Shown here: positions 44,904 through 54,116 of the stretch, piece by piece
How positions within the stretch are numbered: position 1 is the stretch's first letter
Layout: the number at the start of each line of letters is the position of its first letter
Assembly: GCF_002286815.1 (NCBI RefSeq)
Contig: NZ_MUNM01000024.1
Coordinates: forward strand, 1 to 64,000
Length of the DNA stretch: 64,000 nt
Direction of reading: 5' to 3'
From: Pseudomonas sp. PICF141
Lineage (GTDB): Bacteria; Pseudomonadota; Gammaproteobacteria; Pseudomonadales; Pseudomonadaceae
Notes under the pieces: generated by a model
Database searches by the model: none
What the model was told of the DNA's origin: nothing
Seen by the model: the letters and a program-made list of their open reading frames with translations, nothing else
Program-made: the position numbers and the translations under genes

Positions 44904-45851
44904 TTATAAAATCCCCCTTTTTGCGGCTTGCGCAAGCGGTTTGTTGCACAGAAAAATCCCCGCCAGAATCAGTCCTCCGCCCAGATACATCACCGGGGTC
45001 AATTGCTCGCCCAGCAACAATGCGCCAAACAGAACGGCGGTCAGCGGGTTCAAGGCAATGAACACACCCGAACGCGTCGCACCGATTTTGCGGATGCCGT
45101 CGTAATAGCCAATATAGGCCAATGCCGAACCCAGTACGCCCAGGTACAACAGGCTCAACCATTGTTGCGTGCCGAGTTCAGCCAACGCCGCGACATTCAG
45201 CTCACCCCGCACGGCGCTGGTCACCCACAGCATCAGCGTGCCCAGCAAAATCGAGTACGTCACTGTCTGCACCGGCCCCAACGTTTGATTCAGGCCTTTG
45301 GAGAACAAGGAATAAATGCCCCAGCCGAGCACGCAGCCGAAAATCAGCAGATCGCCGATCCAGGCATCCGTACCACCGGCCAGCAATTGCGGATTACGGC
45401 TGACGATCACCAGGCTGGCGCCGGCAATGCAGATCGCAATACCGGCCACTTTTGCCCCGCTCAGTCGTTCCTTGAACAACAGCCACGACGCCAGGCCAAT
45501 CACAGCCGGATTCAACGCCACGATCAACGACGCCCGTGATGCATTGATGTAGTGCAGCCCGTAAAAGAAGCACAGGTTGTAGAAGAAGATGCCGAAAAAA
45601 CCCAGCAGCATCAGTTGTAGCCATTGCCCAGGATTGGGTCGCACCAAAGGCACCCGCGCCAGCAGCAAAAACAGCAGCAACGCCACGCTCGCCAGCAAGA
45701 ACCGCAGGCTCGCGGCCAATAACGGGCTAAGGCTGTCGGCCAGAAATCGCCCGGCGACGAACGTCCCGCCCCAGATCATGGTGACCGCAGCCAGTTTCAA
45801 ATAAACCGGTACATCAGAAGTTTTCGCAAGTGTCTGTTCGTACGTAGTCAT
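44904..45851 (-). CDS. EamA-family (DMT) permease
   Basis: The 315-aa protein has ten helices in two EamA repeats: VTMIWGGTFVAGRFLADSLS opens the first, and LIFGCVLGWGIYSLFSKGLN opens the second. RKIGATRSGVFIALNPLTAV is the end-of-repeat signature common in amino-acid or metabolite exporters. It is divergent from a LysR gene with 194 bases between, a typical regulator-exporter pairing. The substrate is unknown. Confidence 0.9.
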   Translation of the reverse strand: MTTYEQTLAKTSDVPVYLKLAAVTMIWGGTFVAGRFLADSLSPLLAASLRFLLASVALLLFLLLARVPLVRPNPGQWLQLMLLGFFGIFFYNLCFFYGLHYINASRASLIVALNPAVIGLASWLLFKERLSGAKVAGIAICIAGASLVIVSRNPQLLAGGTDAWIGDLLIFGCVLGWGIYSLFSKGLNQTLGPVQTVTYSILLGTLMLWVTSAVRGELNVAALAELGTQQWLSLLYLGVLGSALAYIGYYDGIRKIGATRSGVFIALNPLTAVLFGALLLGEQLTPVMYLGGGLILAGIFLCNKPLAQAAKRGIL

Positions 45852-45910
45852 TAAGTCTCCCCATCAGAAATCGGGTACATGGCATAACCAGTCAGTAAGC
45901 CATAACGCAC

Positions 45911-45964
45911 CCGTAGCAGCTGCCGAGCCCGCGAGGCTGCGTTCGGCTGCGCAGCAGTCGCAAG
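45911..45964. repeat. Half copy of class B repeat
   Basis: CCGTAGCAGCTGCCGAGCCC with GCGAGGCTGCGTTCGGCTGC matches one arm of the element at 36854-37000. The partner arm is missing. It lies in the divergent spacer between the EamA permease and the LysR gene. Confidence 0.8.
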
Positions 45965-46045
45965 ATCAGGGATCTGCGAGACCGCCCTCGGCACATGGCG
46001 TATCATTCGACTAATGCCAGATCATCGTAAAATGAGTAAACACTC

Positions 46046-46918
46046 ATGACTCTTACGCAACTCGAGATTTTTTCGCTGGTCGCCGAACTGCGCGGCTTCA
46101 CGGCGGCGGCCCATCGCTTGGAGATTTCCCAATCCGCGGTATCCCACGCACTCAAGTCGCTGGAACAGGAGTTGGGCGTTGAACTGCTGCGCCGGCATCA
46201 GTCTCAGGTAGAGCTGAGTGACATCGGCCAGCAGCTGCTATTGCGCGCTCGGGCGATGCTCGGGTTGGCCAACACGTTGCGCCAGGAAGCGGCGGATGCC
46301 AGAGGAATGAAACGCGGCACCCTGCGCATCGGCTCGTTTGGCCCCACTTCATCGATCAAACTGCTGCCGAAAATCCTTCAGCGTTACCGCGCCGCACACC
46401 CGGGCATCGAGGTACATATCGATGAGGGGCCGGATCGCCAGGTGATCCAGTGGCTGGAAGAACGGCGTATCGATATCGGCTTCGTGGTGTTGCCCCAGGA
46501 ACGTTTCGACACGTTCAGACTGATCGAGGACCAAATGGTCGCGCTGTTGCCAGCCGACCATGCGCTGGCCGGTCATGACAGCTTGAGCTTGAGCGATTTG
46601 TGCCACGACCCTTTTGTGCTGACCGAAGCCGGCTCTTCGGAACTGGTGTCGCGTTTATTCAATGCCGCGCGGTTGACGCCGAATATTCGGTATCGCTGCT
46701 CGCAGTTGCTCAGCACGCTGGACACCGTAGCCCGAGGCGATGCCCTGACCGTTGTCGCCGAAGGCTCTTTGCCTGACCACAACGACAACCGCTACGTGAG
46801 AAAACCGCTGTCGCCACCGGTCAGCCGCTTGGTCGGGCTGGCGGTGCTCGATCAGCGCCAGTCATCACCTGCGACGCTGGCCTTTATCAAACTGGCTTCG
46901 AGCCTGAATGAACATTGA
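46046..46918 (+). CDS. LysR-family transcriptional regulator
   Basis: The 290-aa protein has an N-terminal winged HTH (MTLTQLEIFSLVAELRGFTA AAHRLEISQSAVSHALKSLE) and a periplasmic-binding-like effector domain beginning GTLRIGSFGPTSSIKLLPKI. It is divergently oriented to the EamA permease and most likely controls that gene, since LysR proteins usually act on the adjacent divergent promoter. The effector is unknown. Confidence 0.92.
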   Translation: MTLTQLEIFSLVAELRGFTAAAHRLEISQSAVSHALKSLEQELGVELLRRHQSQVELSDIGQQLLLRARAMLGLANTLRQEAADARGMKRGTLRIGSFGPTSSIKLLPKILQRYRAAHPGIEVHIDEGPDRQVIQWLEERRIDIGFVVLPQERFDTFRLIEDQMVALLPADHALAGHDSLSLSDLCHDPFVLTEAGSSELVSRLFNAARLTPNIRYRCSQLLSTLDTVARGDALTVVAEGSLPDHNDNRYVRKPLSPPVSRLVGLAVLDQRQSSPATLAFIKLASSLNEH

Positions 46919-47009
46919 ACGGCATAAGTGCTGTCGGCCAACTATCATGGCTGAACGCTTCTGGAAGGGGGGTCGCCCTGCCAGCCTTTGAAAGCCTTCT
47001 TTTGTCGCG

Positions 47010-48557
47010 ATGGATTTGCGAATGCCACTGAGCGTTAAAAGCCGCCGCAAACGCGGTACCCGGATCGTCGTGACTATTCTGAGCGCACTGCTCCCGATGG
47101 TGTTGGGGGGCGCCATTCTCTATCTGCAGGCTGAACGTACGCTCAAGCAAAGTACTGAACTGACGGGCGAAGAAGCCGTTCGCCAATTCGAGCTGATGCT
47201 CGACAACACCGCACAGGCGGCGCAAGAACTACTGCCGCTGGCCGGCCAGAATTGCGACGACGTCAAACTGGCCCTGCGTGAACAAGTCACCCGCCGACCC
47301 TTCGTGCGCTCGACCAATCTTGTATGGAATACCAACCTCTATTGCAGTTCGTTGTTCGGTGGGTACCAGGAAAAGATCAATCCCGGCGATTACACCCAAG
47401 GCAAGCTATGGCTCATGAACGGCAACCCTGTCACGCCCCATACCGCGTTGCTGGTGTATCGGCTGAGCGATGGAGACCAGGGCGCATTGACCACGCTGGA
47501 CGGTTATCACCTCAGTAACGTGCTGCGCCTGATCGGTCGCAAGACATTATTGTTGTTGCAAGTCGGCCCTTACTGGTTGTCGGCCGACGGCAAGGTCCAC
47601 GAAGACGCCCTGCCCACCTTGCCGGTGGCGCAGAACATACTGGCATCCTCGCGCTATCCCTTTACTGTCGCCGCAGGTTTTCCCGAAGGAGAAACCTGGC
47701 GCTACATGCGCAGTGAGTACCCGCCGCTGTTCAGTCTATTGATGTTTTTTGGTGTGGTGTCCGGCTCGATCGGACATGTGCTGCAGAAACGCTCGATGTC
47801 GCCGAGCCGTGAAATGCAGCGGGCGCTGGAGGCAGCAGAGTTCATTCCTTATTTTCAACCCGTGGTGCATGGCGCCAACAAGCAGTGGTCCGGCGCCGAA
47901 GTATTGATGCGTTGGCAACATCCCAAAGAAGGCCTTGTGCGCCCTGATCTGTTCATCCCGTTTGCCGAACATTCCGGGCTGATCGTGCCGATGACTCGCT
48001 CCCTGATGAGACAGACTGCCGTATTGCTGGCACCCTTGTCGGCCTCGTTCTCGGAGCCATTTCACATTGGCATCAACATCACCGCCAGTCACTGCCGGGA
48101 TCTGGAACTGGTCGAAGACTGCCGTGAATTCCTCAGCGCTTTCGCCCCGGGCAGCATCAACCTGGTGCTGGAGCTGACTGAGCGCGAACTCATCGAGCCG
48201 ACAGCCATCACTGTGCAATTGTTCGAACAGCTTCGCGGGATGGGCGTGATGGTCGCGATCGATGACTTCGGAACGGGCCACTCAAGCCTGGGTTATTTGC
48301 GTCAATTCAATGTGGACTTTCTGAAAATCGACCAGAGTTTTGTCGCCATGATTGGGGTCGACGCCCTGTCCCGGCACATTCTGGACAGCATCATCGAACT
48401 GTCGGCCAAACTCGATCTGGGTATTGTTGCCGAAGGCGTGGAAACCGTAGAACAGAGTGATTATCTGACGGCCCACGGCGTGGACTTCCTGCAAGGTTAT
48501 CTGTTTGCTCGACCGATGCCCGGCGCAGACTTCATTAGCGCATTAAGTGATCGTTAA
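47010..48557 (+). CDS. CSS-motif EAL-domain cyclic-di-GMP phosphodiesterase
   Basis: The 515-aa inner-membrane protein has TM1 (about 18-40) and a periplasmic CSS domain with Cys in QNCDDVK and the name motif in YCSSLFGGY; disulfide control by DsbA is known for this class. TM2 is at about 236-256, then a C-terminal EAL domain. Catalytic segments are SGAEVLMRW (EVL for EAL), HIGINITASHC, LELTERELIEP, AIDDFGTGHSSLGYL, FLKIDQSF and VAEGVET. The catalytic metal-binding residues appear intact. It should lower cyclic-di-GMP and favour motility. The start could be residue 5 (MPLSVKSRR). Confidence 0.92.
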   Translation: MDLRMPLSVKSRRKRGTRIVVTILSALLPMVLGGAILYLQAERTLKQSTELTGEEAVRQFELMLDNTAQAAQELLPLAGQNCDDVKLALREQVTRRPFVRSTNLVWNTNLYCSSLFGGYQEKINPGDYTQGKLWLMNGNPVTPHTALLVYRLSDGDQGALTTLDGYHLSNVLRLIGRKTLLLLQVGPYWLSADGKVHEDALPTLPVAQNILASSRYPFTVAAGFPEGETWRYMRSEYPPLFSLLMFFGVVSGSIGHVLQKRSMSPSREMQRALEAAEFIPYFQPVVHGANKQWSGAEVLMRWQHPKEGLVRPDLFIPFAEHSGLIVPMTRSLMRQTAVLLAPLSASFSEPFHIGINITASHCRDLELVEDCREFLSAFAPGSINLVLELTERELIEPTAITVQLFEQLRGMGVMVAIDDFGTGHSSLGYLRQFNVDFLKIDQSFVAMIGVDALSRHILDSIIELSAKLDLGIVAEGVETVEQSDYLTAHGVDFLQGYLFARPMPGADFISALSDR

Positions 48558-48780
48558 CTAACCGCTCTAAGGGTCAACGTCATGAAGATGCGCACCAATA
48601 GACTACTCTTGTTACATGAAGAAAAAGTCAGGATTTACTCTTGGCCGATTAACTACTACAATTTTTCATGCCTGTGCTGAATTGGCAGGTGCGCCATTAT
48701 CACCGAGTCGCTTCAAGGCTCTTGGCTTATAGCTTTGTTTGCGGTTGGTATCAGCCAAACACACTATTGGAGTAAAGATA

Positions 48781-49146
48781 TTGTCCAGACTCGCTGAATT
48801 CCGTGCAGCTGAAAAGGCCCTTCAAGAACAGCTCAAGCAGTTGGAGTCGCTGAAAAACGATGCCGGGCTCAAGAAAGAAATCGAATTCGAAGAAAAGCTC
48901 CAGGGGCTGATGAAAACCTACGGCAAGAGCTTGCGCGACATCATCGCCATCCTCGATCCGAACCCGGCAAAATCCGGCCTGCAGCAGGCAGCAGCGCCTA
49001 AAACCCGCCGCGCTCGCGTGGTCAAGGTCTATCAGAACCCGCACACCGGTGAACTGATTGAAACCAAAGGCGGCAATCATCGCGGCCTGAAAGCCTGGAA
49101 GGAACAATACGGTGCTGCCACCGTTGATTCCTGGCTGCGAGGCTAA
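48781..49146 (+). CDS. mvaU: H-NS-family xenogeneic silencer, MvaU type
   Basis: The 121-aa nucleoid protein has an N-terminal coiled-coil oligomerisation region (SRLAEFRAAEKALQEQLKQL, KKEIEFEEKLQGLMKTYGKS LRDIIAILDP). A flexible linker follows, then a C-terminal AT-DNA-binding domain ending GELIETKGGNHRGLKAWKEQ YG. The start is TTG at 48781, 8 bases behind GGAG; the frame further upstream is not conserved. MvaT/MvaU proteins bind and silence AT-rich acquired DNA, so this protein may act on the accessory blocks of this same window. An intrinsic terminator follows. Confidence 0.93.
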   Translation: MSRLAEFRAAEKALQEQLKQLESLKNDAGLKKEIEFEEKLQGLMKTYGKSLRDIIAILDPNPAKSGLQQAAAPKTRRARVVKVYQNPHTGELIETKGGNHRGLKAWKEQYGAATVDSWLRG

Positions 49147-49160
49147 GCACTCGCGCTCAT

Positions 49161-49189
49161 AAAAAAGCCCTGCAATGCAGGGCTTTTTC
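49161..49189 (+). terminator. Intrinsic terminator of mvaU
   Basis: The stem AAGCCCTGCA / TGCAGGGCTT is preceded by A and followed by TTTTT, 15 bases after the mvaU stop. It is symmetrical enough to work in both directions. Confidence 0.92.
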
Positions 49190-49318
49190 ATGGTCCGCGT
49201 CTAAATGCAACGAAAGTCGCCGATCAACTCGTTACATATCGCCCAACTTTTTGCTAATCCCTTTGGTTATCTAAAAAATTCCGCACACGCTGAAATTTAC
49301 TGATACGCAAACCTTAAA

Positions 49319-49855
49319 CTAAAGTATCAAGCTGTTTCGAGCAGCCGCTATGTCGTCCTGACTTGCCTTATAAGCCTCTGCCTGCCCCGCGTAGGAAAGA
49401 ACATAGGCCTTATCGGCGTCTACCGCGGCGACCAATGTTTGAGACAACACATGTCGACCGTTCTGCGTAATCGTGCAGGTAGTTTCCAGTGCCGATAGCC
49501 GGCTCAAGGTAGTCTGGTGAATTTTAGTGCAAACGCTCTGATACCCACTCTGAAAAAAGTCCTTTTGTACCGACTTGCGCATTTCCAGCAGCACGCCTTC
49601 CAAATTCACCTGGTGACCGGTTTCCACTTGCGTCATGGTCAACTCCATCACCATCACCGGCGTGCCGTCCTGATCATGTTTTACTGCACGTTGCCGGGAT
49701 ACCTGTGGCTTGGCCTCATCTTGCGCAATAGCCTCGACGGCCCACCCGCTTGGCCAGGTCACGACTGGAGCCTCTGCATAAGCAGGAGTAACAGCTGAAA
49801 GCAGACACATCAGGACGAACATCGTTTGACAGAATCGGGTCATTGCAATGGACAC
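49319..49855 (-). CDS. DUF4946 family periplasmic protein
   Basis: The 178-aa protein has a signal peptide (TRFCQTMFVLMCLLSAVTPA YA, cut likely after AYA) and the conserved opening VTWPSGWAVEAI of the DUF4946 family found in pseudomonads. Two Cys (CTKIH and TTCTITQNGRH) could form a disulfide. The start may be M1 or M5 (MTRFCQ). The function is unknown. It is a single gene, convergent with mvaU. Confidence 0.85.
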   Translation of the reverse strand: MSIAMTRFCQTMFVLMCLLSAVTPAYAEAPVVTWPSGWAVEAIAQDEAKPQVSRQRAVKHDQDGTPVMVMELTMTQVETGHQVNLEGVLLEMRKSVQKDFFQSGYQSVCTKIHQTTLSRLSALETTCTITQNGRHVLSQTLVAAVDADKAYVLSYAGQAEAYKASQDDIAAARNSLIL

Positions 49856-49978
49856 TCACGAATTGAGCCGTAAAGTCTGAGCCTCACCTGGCCGCCAGGC
49901 AAGCCTGCGGTTTTGGTTTGGCGATGCCGCAGCCCTTGCGTATCATTGTGACCATTCTTGGATTTTCCGGAGGGCCCC

Positions 49979-50500
49979 ATGAGCCTGCACGAACTCAATA
50001 CATTCCCCGGTGTGACCGCCCAACCCGACACCGCCACCCAGAAGTTCGTCTTCAACCACACCATGCTGCGGGTCAAGGACATTACTCAATCGCTGGATTT
50101 CTACACCCGCGTTCTGGGTTTTTCGCTGGTGGAGAAACGCGATTTCCCGGAAGCCGAATTCAGCCTGTATTTCCTGGCGCTGGTCGATAAAAACCAGATC
50201 CCGACCGATGCCGCGGCGCGCACCGAATGGATGAAGTCAATTCCCGGCATTCTTGAGCTGACTCACAACCACGGCACCGAGAACGACGCGGATTTTGCCT
50301 ATCACAATGGCAACACCGACCCACGAGGCTTCGGCCATATCTGCATTTCGGTGCCGGACATTCGCGCCGCGTGCGAGCGTTTTGAAGCGCTGGGCTGCGA
50401 TTTCCAGAAGCGCCTGAACGACGGTCGCATGAAAAGCCTGGCCTTCATCAAGGACCCGGACGGTTACTGGGTCGAAATCATTCAGCCTGCACCGCTGTAA
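49979..50500 (+). CDS. gloA: Lactoylglutathione lyase (glyoxalase I)
   Basis: The 173-aa metalloenzyme converts the methylglyoxal-glutathione hemithioacetal to S-lactoylglutathione. Metal ligands are visible: His in [10 protein letters not shown], Glu in [11 protein letters not shown], His in [10 protein letters not shown] and Glu in GYWVEIIQP. The length and the long N-terminal arm with the ADFAYHNGN insert match the zinc-type long GloA (GloA3-like) rather than the short nickel type. Start ATG 49979 follows CCGGAGGG. The bidirectional terminator downstream is shared with ahpF. Confidence 0.95.
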   Translation: MSLHELNTFPGVTAQPDTATQKFVFNHTMLRVKDITQSLDFYTRVLGFSLVEKRDFPEAEFSLYFLALVDKNQIPTDAAARTEWMKSIPGILELTHNHGTENDADFAYHNGNTDPRGFGHICISVPDIRAACERFEALGCDFQKRLNDGRMKSLAFIKDPDGYWVEIIQPAPL

Positions 50501-50516
50501 GCCCCACGCACAGAAA

Positions 50517-50550
50517 TGATCGTTCCCACGCTCTGTGTGGTAACGATCAG
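50517..50550. repeat. Shortened class D inverted repeat
   Basis: ATGATCGTTCCCACGCTCTG and TGTGGTAACGATCA form an imperfect hairpin, a reduced version of the element at 3950-4050. It lies between gloA and its terminator. Confidence 0.7.
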
Positions 50551-50560
50551 AGCAAGACAC

Positions 50561-50592
50561 AAAAAAACCCCATGATCATTCATGGGGTTTTG
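50561..50592. terminator. Bidirectional terminator between gloA and ahpF
   Basis: A perfect 8-base stem CCCCATGA / TCATGGGG with a TCAT loop, seven A to the left and TTTTG to the right, serves the convergent gloA and ahpF transcripts. Confidence 0.92.
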
Positions 50593-50610
50593 TGTTTTCG
50601 GCGTCGGCGT

Positions 50611-52173
50611 TTATGCCGGCGCCGAGGTGCGAATCAAGTGATCGAATGCACTCAGGGAAGCCTTGGCGCCCTCGCCCACTGCAATCACGATCTGCTTGTA
50701 CGGCACAGTGGTCACGTCACCGGCCGCGAACACGCCAGGCATCGACGTTTCACCGCGGGCATCGACGATGATCTCGCCACGCGGCGACAGCTCGATGGTG
50801 CCTTTGAGCCAGTCGGTGTTAGGCAACAGACCGATCTGCACAAAGATCCCTTCCAGCTCGACAGTGCGCAACTCGTCCGACTGACGATCCTTGTAGCGCA
50901 AGCCGTTGACCTTTTGGCCATCGCCGGTCACTTCAGTGGTTTGCGCACTGGTGATCACGGTCACATTCGGCAGGCTGTGCAACTTGCGTTGCAGCACGGC
51001 ATCGGCGCGCAGTTGTACGTCGAACTCCAGCAGGGTCACGTGGGACACGATACCGGCCAGGTCGATGGCCGCTTCAACGCCGGAGTTACCGCCGCCAATC
51101 ACTGCCACACGCTTGCCTTTGAACAACGGACCGTCACAGTGCGGGCAGTACGCCACGCCCTTGTTGCGGTATTGCTGTTCACCGGGAACATTCATTTCAC
51201 GCCACCGGGCGCCGGTCGCCAAAATCACGGTCTTGGCTTTCAAAGAAGCGCCGCTGGCGAAATGGATTTCGTGCAGCTCGCCATTCTGGCCTGGCACCAG
51301 CTTGTCGGCGCGTTGCAGATTCATGATGTCCACGTCGTACTGCTTGACGTGTTCTTCCAGCGCCACAGCCAGTTTCGGCCCTTCGGTTTCCTGCACCGAG
51401 ATGAAGTTCTCGATGGCCATGGTGTCGAGCACCTGCCCACCAAAACGTTCCGCCGCCACACCGGTGCGAATGCCTTTACGAGCAGCGTAGATCGCCGCCG
51501 AAGCACCGGCCGGGCCACCGCCGACGACCAATACATCAAAGGCTTCCTTGGCGCTGATTTTCTCGGCTTGACGCTCGATGCCGCTGGTGTCGATCTTGGC
51601 GAGAATCTCTTCCAGGCCCATGCGGCCCTGGCCGAAGTTGACGCCATTCAGGTAAATGCTTGGCACGGCCATGATCTGGCGCTCGTCGACTTCAGCCTGA
51701 AACAGCGCGCCGTCGATGGCGACGTGACGGATGTTCGGGTTCAGCACGGCCATCAGGTTCAATGCCTGGACAACGTCCGGGCAGTTCTGGCACGACAGCG
51801 AGAAGTAAGTCTCGAAGTGGAACTCGCCTTTGAGCGAGCGGATCTGTTCGATCACTTCAACGCCGGCCTTCGATGGGTGGCCGCCCACTTGCAGCAGGGC
51901 CAGCACCAAGGATGTGAATTCGTGGCCCATCGGGATACCGGCGAAACGCAGGCTGATGTCGGCTCCCGGGCGGTTGATCGAGAACGATGGTTTGCGTGCG
52001 TCGTCACCGTTGTCGAGCAACGTAATCTGGGTAGAAAGACTGGCAACGTCTTTGAGTAATGCGAGCATTTCCTGGGATTTCGCACCGTCATCGAGGGAGG
52101 CAACGATCTCGATCGGCTGGGTGACCCGTTCCAGGTACGATTTCAACTGGGCTTTAAGATTGGCGTCCAACAT
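50611..52173 (-). CDS. ahpF: Alkyl hydroperoxide reductase subunit F
   Basis: The 520-aa flavoprotein passes NADH electrons to AhpC. The N-terminal double thioredoxin-like domain holds the CQNC disulfide (about residue 128). The FAD site is [20 protein letters not shown], the second redox pair CPHC lies in [16 protein letters not shown], the NADH site is [19 protein letters not shown], and [10 protein letters not shown] and [10 protein letters not shown] follow. It is downstream of ahpC but separated from it by a terminator, which probably sets a lower AhpF level. Confidence 0.97.
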   Translation of the reverse strand: MLDANLKAQLKSYLERVTQPIEIVASLDDGAKSQEMLALLKDVASLSTQITLLDNGDDARKPSFSINRPGADISLRFAGIPMGHEFTSLVLALLQVGGHPSKAGVEVIEQIRSLKGEFHFETYFSLSCQNCPDVVQALNLMAVLNPNIRHVAIDGALFQAEVDERQIMAVPSIYLNGVNFGQGRMGLEEILAKIDTSGIERQAEKISAKEAFDVLVVGGGPAGASAAIYAARKGIRTGVAAERFGGQVLDTMAIENFISVQETEGPKLAVALEEHVKQYDVDIMNLQRADKLVPGQNGELHEIHFASGASLKAKTVILATGARWREMNVPGEQQYRNKGVAYCPHCDGPLFKGKRVAVIGGGNSGVEAAIDLAGIVSHVTLLEFDVQLRADAVLQRKLHSLPNVTVITSAQTTEVTGDGQKVNGLRYKDRQSDELRTVELEGIFVQIGLLPNTDWLKGTIELSPRGEIIVDARGETSMPGVFAAGDVTTVPYKQIVIAVGEGAKASLSAFDHLIRTSAPA

Positions 52174-52200
52174 ACGGGCGATTTCCTTTATTCGTGTCGA

Positions 52201-52238
52201 AAAAAAACGCCCGAGCGAATCTCGCCCGGGCGTTTTTG
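52201..52238 (-). terminator. Intrinsic terminator/attenuator between ahpC and ahpF
   Basis: On the minus strand the stem CGCCCGGGCGA / TCGCTCGGGCG with a GAT loop is followed by a run of T, 61 bases after the ahpC stop and 28 bases before the ahpF ATG. No obvious separate promoter is seen between the hairpin and ahpF, so ahpF may depend on read-through. Confidence 0.88.
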
Positions 52239-52298
52239 AGGGCGGTGCAGCTTACTTAGGAGGTGCGGAGTTCCGCCCTGGTGAAGCGCGTCACAGAC

Positions 52299-52862
52299 TT
52301 AGATCTTGCCGACCAGGTCCAGGGACGGAGCCAGAGTGGCCTCGCCTTCTTTCCACTTGGCAGGGCAAACCTGGCCTGGGTGAGCAGCAACGTACTGAGC
52401 AGCCTTGATTTTGCGCAGCAGCTCGGAAGCATCACGACCTACACCGCCGTCGTTGAGTTCAACGATTTTGATCTGGCCTTCCGGATTGATCACGAAGGTG
52501 CCACGGTCCGCCAGACCAGCTTCTTCGATCAGCACGTCGAAGTTGCGCGAGATAGCGTGAGTAGGGTCGCCGATCATGGTGTACTGGATTTTGCCGATGG
52601 CTGGCGAAGTGTTGTGCCAGGCAGCGTGGGCAAAGTGAGTATCGGTGGAAACGCTGTAGATCTCGACGCCCAGTTTCTGGAACTCGGCGTAGTTGTCAGC
52701 CAGGTCTTCCAGTTCGGTCGGGCAAACGAAGGTGAAGTCGGCTGGGTAGAAGAACACGACAGACCACTTGCCTTTCAGGTCAGCGTCCGACACTTGTACG
52801 AAGTCGCCATTTTTGTAGGCGGTAGCTTTGAACGGTTTAACTTGGCTATTGATGATAGGCAT
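52299..52862 (-). CDS. ahpC: Alkyl hydroperoxide reductase subunit C (peroxiredoxin)
   Basis: The 187-aa typical 2-Cys peroxiredoxin has the peroxidatic Cys in [20 protein letters not shown] (about residue 47) and the resolving Cys in [15 protein letters not shown] (about 166). It reduces hydrogen peroxide, organic peroxides and peroxynitrite with electrons from AhpF. The upstream spacer to the recombinase gene (52863-53000) holds its promoter; OxyR control is usual for the family but no clear site was assigned. Confidence 0.97.
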   Translation of the reverse strand: MPIINSQVKPFKATAYKNGDFVQVSDADLKGKWSVVFFYPADFTFVCPTELEDLADNYAEFQKLGVEIYSVSTDTHFAHAAWHNTSPAIGKIQYTMIGDPTHAISRNFDVLIEEAGLADRGTFVINPEGQIKIVELNDGGVGRDASELLRKIKAAQYVAAHPGQVCPAKWKEGEATLAPSLDLVGKI

Positions 52863-53000
52863 CGTTGACTCTCCGTCAGGGGTTAAGAAGTTGATGGCGT
52901 GAATCCTAACCAGTCGATCGCCGATTGGCTCATTGGCAAACCTGATGTTGCTGATTGGTTTTCGCTATTAGCAGACAGTATTAATAGAAGAAAACGTGAT

Positions 53001-53939
53001 CTACAGCGTCAATGGCTTTTCAGCGATGCGGGTCATCCCGATAAACGGGCTGGATTCAACATAGCGCATGGCGGACTTCATATCCTTCCAGCCCACGTAA
53101 TTCATCAACGACTTCAAATCCCAACCGTTTTGATGAGCCCAGGTGGCAAACCCACGCCGTAAGGAGTGGCTGGTGTAATGCTCAGCCGCAATACCGGCGC
53201 GCTCCAGGGCCTGGCGCAACAACGGGATTACGCTGTTGGCATGCAATCCCTCCTCGCTCAAATGGCCCCAGCGGTCAATACCCCGAAATACCGGCCCGCG
53301 AACCAGCGCGGCTTCAGTGATCCATTGAATGTAGGCCTGCACCGGACACAAACGCTGCAAGGCTGGCGTCTGGTACGTCTGACCGAGGTTGTCGCGGTCG
53401 CTCTTGCTGCGAGGCAGGTAAAGGGTGATGCCTGAGCCGGCGCTGGCCCGCACATGTTCGATCTGCAGGCGACACAACTCATCGCTACGGAAACCGCGCC
53501 AAAAGCCCAGCAGGATCAACGCCGTGTCGCGCTTGGCCCGCAGCAAACCTGGTTGATCGCCTTGTTCCTTGGCGGTTTGGGCTTCCTGCTCCAGCCAGGC
53601 CACCACGTGCTCCAGCTGCTGAAGCTGCAATGGCTCGGCCTGTTTCTCCTGCGCCGGGTGCAGGGCGCGAATGCCCTTGAAAACCTTGCGCACCACCGGC
53701 GCCTTGGTGGGATCGGCAAACCCCTGACTGTTGTGCCACTGGGCCAGCGCGGACAAGCGCAACTTCAAGGTATTGATCGACAAGACGCCTGCGTAGGCCA
53801 CGAGATAGCGCGCCACGCTGTCACTGGTCGCGGGCAGGAACCCGCCCCAATTGACTTCGAAATGCTCGATGGCCGCGCGATAGCTGCGACGGGTGTTGTC
53901 GCGGGTGGCGGCTTGCAGGTAGCGATCCAGCTCAGTCAT
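53001..53939 (-). CDS. Tyrosine recombinase/integrase
   Basis: The 312-aa protein has an N-terminal SAM-like core-binding domain (about 5-90: DNTRRSYRAAIEHFEVNWGG, LSINTLKLRLSALAQWHNSQ) and a catalytic domain. The catalytic residues are Arg in LGFWRGFRSDELCRL, Lys in LPRSKSDRD, HxxR in YTSHSLRRGFATWA, Trp/His in VGWKDMKSAMRYVESS and the nucleophilic Tyr in MRYVESS. It appears intact. No phage or plasmid genes and no obvious attachment site are nearby. It is divergent from a KfrA-like gene, suggesting a two-gene unit rather than an active prophage. Confidence 0.92.
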   Translation of the reverse strand: MTELDRYLQAATRDNTRRSYRAAIEHFEVNWGGFLPATSDSVARYLVAYAGVLSINTLKLRLSALAQWHNSQGFADPTKAPVVRKVFKGIRALHPAQEKQAEPLQLQQLEHVVAWLEQEAQTAKEQGDQPGLLRAKRDTALILLGFWRGFRSDELCRLQIEHVRASAGSGITLYLPRSKSDRDNLGQTYQTPALQRLCPVQAYIQWITEAALVRGPVFRGIDRWGHLSEEGLHANSVIPLLRQALERAGIAAEHYTSHSLRRGFATWAHQNGWDLKSLMNYVGWKDMKSAMRYVESSPFIGMTRIAEKPLTL

Positions 53940-53953
53940 GGGTCCAGCTCTCT

Positions 53954-53968
53954 AAAACGTACCGTTTT
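53954..53968. promoter_or_regulatory. Perfect dyad AAAACG-TAC-CGTTTT upstream of the recombinase
   Basis: This 15-base dyad lies 15 bases before the recombinase ATG, inside the divergent spacer, where a bound protein would block its transcription or translation initiation. The binder is unknown. Confidence 0.5.
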
Positions 53969-54050
53969 GGCGGATGAAACCTGGATTACAGCGCATCACA
54001 CGGGGTAATACCAGTATATCCCGCATGATAAATCACGAATTTTTAACTTT

Positions 54051-54065
54051 TACCATATCATGGTA
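54051..54065. promoter_or_regulatory. Perfect dyad TACCAT-ATC-ATGGTA upstream of the KfrA-like gene
   Basis: This 15-base inverted repeat shares the half-site ATGGTA/TACCAT with the palindrome at 54080. KfrA proteins of broad-host-range plasmids repress their own promoter, so these dyads are the natural candidates for autoregulation. Confidence 0.55.
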
Positions 54066-54079
54066 TCGTGCATATATTA

Positions 54080-54093
54080 GTGGTACGTACCAC
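54080..54093. promoter_or_regulatory. Perfect palindrome GTGGTACGTACCAC upstream of the KfrA-like gene
   Basis: This 14-base palindrome ends 23 bases before the ATG of the KfrA-like gene. It carries the same TGGTA half-site as the dyad at 54051, giving two probable operators about 28 bases apart. Confidence 0.6.
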
Positions 54094-54116
54094 AGTATCA
54101 AATCGTAGGAGTATTC

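Noticed and set aside
47865..47930. Degenerate EAL signature (EVL) as evidence of an inactive phosphodiesterase
   Set aside because: EVL is common in active CSS-EAL proteins, and the NIT, TERE, DDFGTG, KID and EGVE motifs that hold metal and catalytic residues are intact.
50572..52059. Plus-strand frame of 495 codons
   Set aside because: It is the antisense shadow of ahpF, with the typical His/Gln/Val-rich composition of a reverse-complement reading.
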